This document shows, piece after piece, positions 56,985-64,000 of a DNA stretch of 64,000 bases; position 1 is the stretch's first letter; each line of letters begins with the position of its first letter. This DNA comes from Manduca sexta (taxonomy: Eukaryota; Arthropoda; Insecta; Lepidoptera; Sphingidae): assembly GCF_014839805.1 (NCBI RefSeq), contig NC_051130.1, positions 2,294,001 to 2,358,000 on the forward strand, written 5' to 3'. The position numbers and the translations under genes are program-made. Below the pieces are notes generated by a model, which saw nothing but the letters and a program-made list of their open reading frames with translations, made no database searches and had not been told where the DNA came from.

Positions 56985-57506
56985 GTTAAATTTGCAATAC
57001 CATGACAGCTACATTTTACGTCGCACGTTTTTAGCGCAGTTTTCGTCCGCCATCTTTAATCTTGTACCAATTAATTTAATTATAGTATATAGAAGGGAAT
57101 CGCTTTTCTGCACCAAACATTAAGTTATCACTAGGGGATTTTTTTATGAATAAGGACTCTTTGAACGAGACTTCTGTCCAGTATTATAGACTTGGTAGAA
57201 GAAATGATCTGACGCGACACTACTTAACATAGCATGGTGCTGTTTGCAATATAGACGGGTCCTAAAGAGCTCTGTGTTATACGAGTAAGCCTGAAAACGA
57301 CACTTAGAATAATTTATATATCGGTGTAGGTGGGTGGTGTGTTTAGATTGGGTAGTCATAAGTCACGTGATAAAAGTCAATAGGGATGACAGCTCGCTGA
57401 GGGTTTGATCCTCGGAGGCGACATAGTGCTTAGAATGTGGCAAAAAAACGCAATACAACTCCGTATTTTATTGTGATTGGCTGAGAGACAACACGCAACT
57501 AACGCA

Positions 57507-57764
57507 TAACCCCCTTATTCATAAACGTTTTTTATCTAAGGACGAAGTAAAGCTGTGATAACAAGCTTGTTTCTCAGTGCCCAACGGCACTGAGAAATAT
57601 ACGTTGTGATTGGCTATTATTGTTGTATCTCAATATTAGCCAATCACAACGGCCCTATGTCTACGCACTGAGAAGACTGCCATGCCGTCAGCACTGAGAA
57701 ACAGACTTGTTATCACAGCTTTACTCGGTTGTTAGATAAAAAACGTCTATGAATAAGGGGGTTA
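57507..57764. mobile_element. TA-flanked foldback element, copy 2, intact
   Basis: 258 bp bounded by TA, with terminal inverted repeats of about 70 bp that start ACCCCCTTATTCATAAACG and ACCCCCTTATTCATAGACG and both reach GCTGTGATAACAAG and TTTCTCAGTGC. An inner inverted pair around 'attggctattattg' and 'atattagccaatcac' makes almost the whole unit foldable. No coding. A second, interrupted copy is at 22047-22411. Confidence 0.85.
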
Positions 57765-57959
57765 GTCATTCGATCAATTACAAATATCAAAACTAAACGC
57801 CATCGACTTACGTCTCGCGTTTTTTGGGACATTCTAAGGGGGTAGCAATGTCGACGCGAACTTTAGAATATAGAGTGACATCAGACGTTTGTATAGCTCT
57901 AATGACGTCTATATTTACGTGCGCGTATGGGAATACCAGTTCGTGGTCTCCACTCCAAA

Positions 57960-58140
57960 ACCGAGCTCCATCGGCTATCAGTTCTGCGAGCTTGTGCCCT
58001 GCCCTCTCCACGAGGTGGACAGGTGACCTAATACAAGTCGCAGGAGGTCGCTGAATGCGGGCCGCTTCCAATAGGTCGATCTGGAAATCTGGGGGAGGCC
58101 CATGTTCAGCAGTGGACATCCGGCAGGTGATGATAATGAT
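57960..58140 (+). mobile_element. LINE 3' fragment
   Basis: Plus-strand relic of the same family as 42599-42730: RWTGDLIQVAGGR, a stop where Trp is expected, then MRAASNRSIWKS and a TGATGATAATGAT tail. Not functional. Confidence 0.65.
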
Positions 58141-59325
58141 ACGAATGGGTACATGTGGGTACCAGTACCAGTGAATAAGCCTAGTAGGGGCACCGTGCAA
58201 TATAGCGTCTCGAACGTTTGTATTTATTTTAAATAGACTAGAAGTGACCACAGATAATTGTTTCATCTCACACACATGAACATCGTTTCTCTGCAAGCTA
58301 TAACGGTTTCTATTAGCAATATATATAACTCATACTTAGCGAATCACAAACTAGACAGTTTACCATAGTTTAGATTAACGCCGAACGCAGACGACCGACA
58401 TTTCGGTGTCGAATCTCCAAGTTTAGTCTGTCAAAATCGATGCCTGATATACGATTATACCTACTCGATGAAATCGATACTAACAAGTAATACATATTAA
58501 CTCTTGTTAGAAGCATCCTGCCCACAAGGGTAGGAATGATTCTAAGATACTTGGTCAAACTACAATTAGTTAATGTAAGGCCGATTTCTCTATCTGATGT
58601 ATAATGTGACGATATCTCATATCATGTTCCATTTTTGCCAGACCGATTGTTTACGGTCGTCTACGTGCGGCGTACTAGTAGTAAGATAGTACCAATGGCG
58701 AAGGCGCAGTTTTGTCGGTGGCCTCAGTGAGCCACATATCATGGAAGGGAAAGTGCGGGGAAAAGAATTGGCCGCCGACAACCCTAGCTAATATATAGAA
58801 TGTTGCTTTACTGTGATCATAATAATGGTTTTTGTTATGAAATAAAATATATAATCTCGTTTCATTTGTGTTTTTTTTTATCTCAGATTTTTATACTAGA
58901 AGTTGTGTCATTGTATAGGGTGACATGAAAGTTAAGATAAATTAGAGCTATATCCTGTAGACATTTACGATACTAATATTACGCAATGTTATCTATATTT
59001 TCCTGTATGTGGTGCAATATAACAGTTGTAATTTCTTATGTTTACGCGAATATTAGACATTAAAATAACAAACGTCCTTGAAGTATCGACTAACCAATGC
59101 GGGGACTGAAAAAACCATGCCAAAAATAGTCCCCCTAACCTTATCTTTAAAAAATTATAGATAATAAAGAAAATTAGAGACAAAATTCCTTGAATAGAAT
59201 AATCGCCCGGGATTGTAGTTATCTGTGGCCGGACAGCATAATATTTGTTTGTCTCACGTAATATTAGATGCAGATGAGAAGTCCTTGCATTATATTTAAT
59301 CTTTGATAAAAAAATATATTTTATA

Positions 59326-59835
59326 CTAGCTTCCGCCCGCAGCTTCGCCCGCGTGGATTTCGGACTTCAAAAATGGAGGAGGTGCTCAATTTGTCGGGAT
59401 GTTTTTTAATGTATGGTGGTATGCAGGTGGTCTGTTTGTCCGGTCAGGGTCTGATGATGGGATCCTGGTGAAATCGAAGGAACTTTTAACCATTAAGGTT
59501 GCACACGCGACGGAAGCTTAAAAAATGGAGTAACTTCTCCCGTTTTCCCAACATTTCCCTTCACTGCTCTGCGCCTATTAATTGTAGCGTGATGAAAAGT
59601 AAGTATACTATAACCAGCTCAGGAGTATGAAAAATAATTGTACCAAGTTTCGTTAAAATCCGTCGAATAGTTTTTGTTTCTATAACGGTTATACAGACAG
59701 ACAGACAGACAAAAATTTGACTAATTGCATTTTTGGCATCAGTATCGATCCCTAATCACCCCCTGATAGTTATTTTGGAAATATATTTCATGTACAGAAA
59801 TGACCTCTCTACAGATTCGTTATAAGTATAGATAA
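59326..59835 (+). mobile_element. RTE-like LINE 3' end
   Basis: Begins CTAGCTTCCGCCCGCAGC and contains 'gtaccaagtttcgttaaaatccgtcgaatagttttt' followed by four ACAG units (59693-59709). Same general type as 37431-37730 but longer. Confidence 0.5.
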
Positions 59836-60316
59836 ATAGACATCTATACTCAGAGTATTTTTTTACGAGGCCAACACATAACCTACAAAATATGCAAGTT
59901 CGCAGTCGCCAGAAAAGGCGCGAATTATAGTGAAGTCCATGTTATGAATTATATTGAAAATCATCGATAACGGATATTCAATATTGAAATTAAGTCGGTT
60001 ACTTAACACAATATTGCGAAAAATAAATAATATTAAATGTTTCCTTACATATGTATTTAAAAGTATATTACCCTGTTTGGGTGAAAGAGAAATCAGAAAA
60101 GTGACATGGATTCCCGCGAATGCAGCAACATGCCTATTGTGTCAAAACTTGAATTTTGACAACATTGCTCCCTTTGTTGCTCCCTACCTGCTTGATTCTT
60201 CTGAATCCGTGAGAAATGGTACAAAATAAAGTAAAGAAGCATTTTTAGTATTAAACAATAGCATTCATGAATAGGAAATTAATCTTTGATCGTACAAGAT
60301 AACATCCCGAGCCGAC

Positions 60317-63300
60317 ATGTAAGTAGAAATATGTGTATTTTGAGTGTGAATTGTGGTAAGTGGTGGCCGATAACATTTGCCGGTGCTGTGGTAGGTCGGC
60401 GAGTCCCCGCGGCGCGCTGGTGCGACGCACCATCGACCTCAACTATGAGAACAAGAAACGCGCCTCCGCCCTCAAGTGGATTGTGATCAACGGCGTGGTG
60501 TTTCTTCTCTTTGCTTATGATCTGTAAGTACAAACATCTATTTATTAAAATAATTCATAAATCCATTATTATAACTGTGTTTAATGTACTTACCATAGCC
60601 AACTTGTAGTTTGTTACAAATTGACAGAGGCTTGTATTTTAACGAACTATTACCAAGTAATGTGCAGTCCAATTAAAATGTTATCCTTTATATACATATA
60701 CACAGGCTAATCTCGGATCAAAACATACATGGACTGCTATGGTTGGTTTGACACCTTGTATATGAAGTTTGCTATTCAGGTGTATCCAATAAACATCCCT
60801 TTTAATAATAAATTCATAACCTTCATTATAGATGTCAAATATCATGTTACCGTTTTATTCTATATGTTGCCTATCAATCAGTGAGTTATGTTTACATTTA
60901 CAAGTAATTAACAATGATGACAGATGCAGAGTATGTCCTGGGCAAACAACATTGGTGCATCATGTGGAACTGGCATTAGCCGTGGTGGCACTGGCCAATC
61001 TGGTACAGCATGCTCTCAGTGCGTTACCACGCCGTCGCACCCGTCTGGCGCTGTCGCCGCGCCAGCAACGCCTGCTGGGACTCAGAGACACTGATTTAGG
61101 TATTAAGTTATATATCAAAATAGTACCTACTCTGAGTGTAGTCATTTATTTATAACCCTATCTCAAAACTTCTCCCTGTATATTTTCTATATCCATTTTA
61201 TTCAAGGGTTTATCAGTATTTCAATACAAAATACAAATACTAATTTTTGAATTTTCCATTTCAAATGAAAAGACAAAATAATATTTTTTCGATAATTTTT
61301 ATGTTTTGTGAAATTGTACCAAAGATTTTCTACTTTGTATAATCTTAGAAATCTGAATTGTAACAGTCAATCAATGGTGGTGATCAAATATTTAAATAAG
61401 TACTTCAAATAAAGTACAAAATGCGTTTTTAGAAAAATTATTTAAATACAACTATTTCAAGTATATCACATCTCTGCTTTTATCATACAGATCGTTCACT
61501 TGAAGTGTCACGGGTAGAGGAAACTACAGCAGCCCCACCAACGCCAGACCCGTGGCCCGCAGAAGCACTGGCGCTGTCGATGTGTGCGCAGCGACGTGAC
61601 ACTTCGCCTGGGAGCGCATCGCCCTCCCGCCTTTCACCTGGCTCACCACTCTCGCACTCCTCCCATTCCCCACACTCTTCGCATTCCCCACACTCGCCGC
61701 ACACTCCACATTATTCGCCACAAAATACTCATTATTCTCCAAAAAGTATCCATTATTCCCCACAAAGTATGCACTATTCTCCCCGGAGTCCACATTACTC
61801 TCCTCATAGTCCGCATTCCACGCCATCTTCAGAGCGTTTTCCTCGCGATGAGTTTATTGCAGATCGCCGGGCGCTCGCTGACTTTCTTAGGTTCGTAATG
61901 AGGGCAGATTTTATTGTTTCTTCATATTTTATGGCATAAAAGAGTTTAGGGATGGATATAAAGATGATTTAGAGAAAATTGAGTGTATTTTTATTTATTA
62001 TACTCTTATTCCTATTCATTTAATAACAAATTAAGGTATGGATGATAAAAAAATATGGATTAAACATTTATAGCTAGATTCATATTATATTTCACAGACA
62101 GGAAGAGGCGCGCGGGGTTGCGATGGACGCGGCGTGGGGAGGGGCTCAGCTCTCCGCCTCACTAACCGCGCCACTCGCAGCACCTGTCTACCAGTTGGCT
62201 ACTGTCGACACTGGTGTGTGTCATCATTTATTCATGAACATCCATGGGAACTTCATTGCCCTTTAACGATTTTCATCCTAGCTTTTTAGAAGTGGGCTCA
62301 ATTTAAATTTGTAACAAAAAACTAAATTATAAAACCCTGTATATTTTTAAATCTTAGCATTTTCCCTTATGTCATGACCTTTTGTAAAGATAAGGCAAGA
62401 AAATTGTTTAAAATACCGGTAAAAGAAATGAATTCATAACTGGGTTTTATTCATTAATTAAAGAATAATGTTAATCGGAATAAATCCTAGAAATGTAGGA
62501 TGGAGTATAACTTAGAGGATTCAAGAATAAGCTGAATAATTTCAAGTATTCTACCGATGTATCCTACAACTGGCTTGATCATTTGTGTATTATTGTTCTG
62601 GTTAATTTCTAAAATATCATTGCCCTTCAGACCGCGGCACGGAGGAGTCTCGCGGGTCCCGCTCGCCGCCCGCCTGCCGCCGTCTGCAGCTTGACCCGCA
62701 GCGGCTCACCGACTACGACCTCAACCTGCGCCTCGTAAGTATTGAGCATTATCCCAACATGCAACAGTGGGATGGGTATAAGTATATTCAACTTAATTAT
62801 GCCATTTATTCAAATCTCGTAACAGTGGCTCCATGCAACAATATTTGAACGAGTGGTGCGTGAATTGGCGCGGCTGGATTCAATGTTGGCGAGCGCGGGG
62901 GCAGAGGCACGAGCAGGGGGAGTGCCCCTCGAACGGCTGCAAGCCGCCGCGGCCGCTCTGGGGCCTACAGGCGCTACCTGTTTCGCCAACTTGCTACCTT
63001 TCCTAGAGCCTTTTGCTGACCAGCGTTATGCTGTACAAAGGATCAGAGGTAATGTTAAGGGATAAATTTTGTTATGAAAATTGAAAATATTTGTCCTAGT
63101 CCAAATTGTAATGCTTGTCATGAATAGTTTGTCATTTAAACTCTAAATTATATAGTGCATGATAAATTATTTTTATGTTTATCACTGAACAGAGTTGTCG
63201 CGCGGCGGCTGCCTGAGCGGGTACAAGTGGGACGGCGGCAGTGGCGAATGGGAGGATTCGAAGCCCACAGATGCAGAGCTGGTGCTGCAACTATTTGCGT

Positions 63301-64000
63301 CTTACCTAGACACGCAGCTGCCAGGCGGCGGTGGCGGCTTGGGCGGGACGGGCGGCACGGGCGGCGCGGCCGTGCGGCGCCCTTTCTCCATCGCGCACGT
63401 CACCAGCGCGCCGCAGCCTGCGCCGCGTGGTCCGAGGGCGCTTGCTATACACCGCGTCACGCGACGCCCACCGCACTATGTACTCGCGCTCGGAGATGAG
63501 ACTATTGAGGTAGGTTAATAGTCACTTTGCATATATTGTTAATCATTTGGTTCAAATTCCAATGAAAGAAAAGCTAATTTGTTTAGTATTAACCCGTGAG
63601 GTAGCTGAATGTTTGCCGGCAAACATTGACAGCTACGCGTGTGACGGAAAAATAACCTTATTATGTAGTATATATGTAGTATATAAGGTTATAATCCCGT
63701 GACACACGCAAATGTCATGTAGCTGTCTTGGCTCGCCGGCGAGCCACGAGAGACCAAGAGTTAAGGACACTAACTGTAACTTCAAACTTAAACGTGACAA
63801 TAATAATCTTGCTATGGATGATATGAGTCAACTAATGGACTCGCCTTATGGTACTCTTGCAATTCTTCCTTCACACATATAAATGTATGGTCGATTTTGT
63901 AGGTATGCCGCGGGCGTGACAACCTACTGCGTTCGCTATTGGTGTTCGTAGCGGCGGCAGCACGCTCCGACCCACCCGCCATACAGCGTGTCCACCTCGG
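60317..64000 (+). CDS. Tmem209: Transmembrane protein 209 homologue, 3' end outside the window
   Basis: Exons: 60317-60318 (AT of the start codon), 60395-60523, 60924-61099, 61491-61890, 62098-62213, 62631-62734, 62826-63048, 63193-63509, 63903 onward. Phases 2,2,1,2,1,0,1,0 all agree; 521 codons seen (human protein 561 aa). TMEM209 is a nuclear-envelope membrane protein reported near nuclear pores. It is recognised by RRTIDLNYENKKRA and a first hydrophobic segment, a second at LALAVVALANLV, the block LALSPRQQRLLGL, a Ser/Pro/His-rich linker, the ALADFLRRQEEAR helix, and IRELSRGGCLSGYKW with KPTDAELVLQLFASYLDTQL. The start model, MSASPRGALVRRTI, is inference. The acceptor at 60394 has a weak pyrimidine tract. 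The exon 7 Gly-rich run (GGGGGLGGTGGTGG) is low complexity. Confidence 0.9.
61640..61830 (+). repeat. Ser-Pro-His and HYSP coding repeats in TMEM209
   Basis: Within exon 61491-61890 the protein repeats HSSHSPHSSHSPHSPH and then a seven-residue unit HYSPxSx at least five times. The DNA is a matching degenerate 21-base repeat on a CATTATTCTCC theme. Vertebrate TMEM209 has a shorter SYSP/TYSP-rich stretch at the same place, so the position is conserved and the length expanded here. Confidence 0.8.
63589..63764 (+). mobile_element. TTAA-bounded palindromic MITE, copy 2
   Basis: 176-bp copy, opposite in orientation to 13690-13868, inside the last visible TMEM209 intron. Begins TTAACCCGTGAGG and ends CCAAGAGTTAA, with both 16-bp palindromes intact. 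The two copies differ mainly by a small change in the AT-rich centre (TATATATGTAGTATATA against a longer form), so they are recent relatives. Confidence 0.8.

Larger units (their letters stand above)
56990..60280. other. Intergenic region between ERMP1 and TMEM209
   Basis: Holds the foldback element 57507-57764, a LINE relic 57960-58140 and an RTE-like 3' end 59326-59830. A weak 91-codon frame at 59954-60229 has no motif and no sign of being an exon. Nothing else is supported. Confidence 0.5.

Noticed and set aside
57808..58296. 162-codon minus-strand frame as a gene
   Set aside because: It runs antisense through a LINE 3' fragment that reads correctly on the plus strand (RWTGDLIQVAGGR).

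Overview
This window looks like nuclear DNA from a moth or butterfly (Lepidoptera). The genes are split by AT-rich introns with ordinary GT/AG sites, the exons are markedly GC-rich, and the spaces between them hold dispersed repeats I recognise as lepidopteran: tRNA-derived SINEs, 3' ends of non-LTR retrotransposons, a Helitron, hAT-like and TA-flanked small DNA elements. There is no sign of bacterial or viral gene organisation. The species cannot be told from the sequence alone.

Layout. 1-12.8 kb is mostly repeat-derived, with two short intronless genes for secreted peptides (2391-2660 and 10959-11198), each with a TATA box. 12.9-24.3 kb (+) carries tafazzin in five exons (296 aa, all phases consistent). 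24.6-28.0 kb has no recognisable gene. 28.3-30.7 kb (-) carries Edc3, the mRNA decapping enhancer, in five exons (494 aa). About 1.1 kb away and divergently oriented, 31.8-56.2 kb (+) carries an ERMP1/Fxna-type endoplasmic-reticulum M28 metallopeptidase. Fifteen exons and 863 residues are recognised; the first exon is unresolved. Its second recognised intron is 14 kb long and packed with transposon debris, including a decayed transposase-like gene and a 168-bp satellite. 60.3-64 kb (+) carries the 5' part of a TMEM209 homologue that runs off the window (521 codons seen).

The four large genes are unrelated housekeeping functions: cardiolipin remodelling in mitochondria, P-body mRNA decay, an ER membrane protease and a nuclear-envelope protein. 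I see no operon-like or cluster logic.

The points most worth a second look are: (1) a nearly perfect 134-bp tandem array inside ERMP1 whose internal units look like complete, in-frame 105-nt mini-exons separated by 29-nt pseudo-introns; (2) a TMEM209 start codon that appears to be split AT|G by a 76-nt intron, the unspliced form reading ATG-TAA; (3) a 1.1-kb Helitron with both ends and a helicase fragment; (4) a 1,052-bp TA-flanked element inserted into a SINE, datable by an empty-site paralogue; (5) two inverted copies of a TTAA-bounded, multiply palindromic element; (6) nested hAT and LINE insertions with readable target-site duplications. All product names come from motif recognition by eye; no database search was possible.
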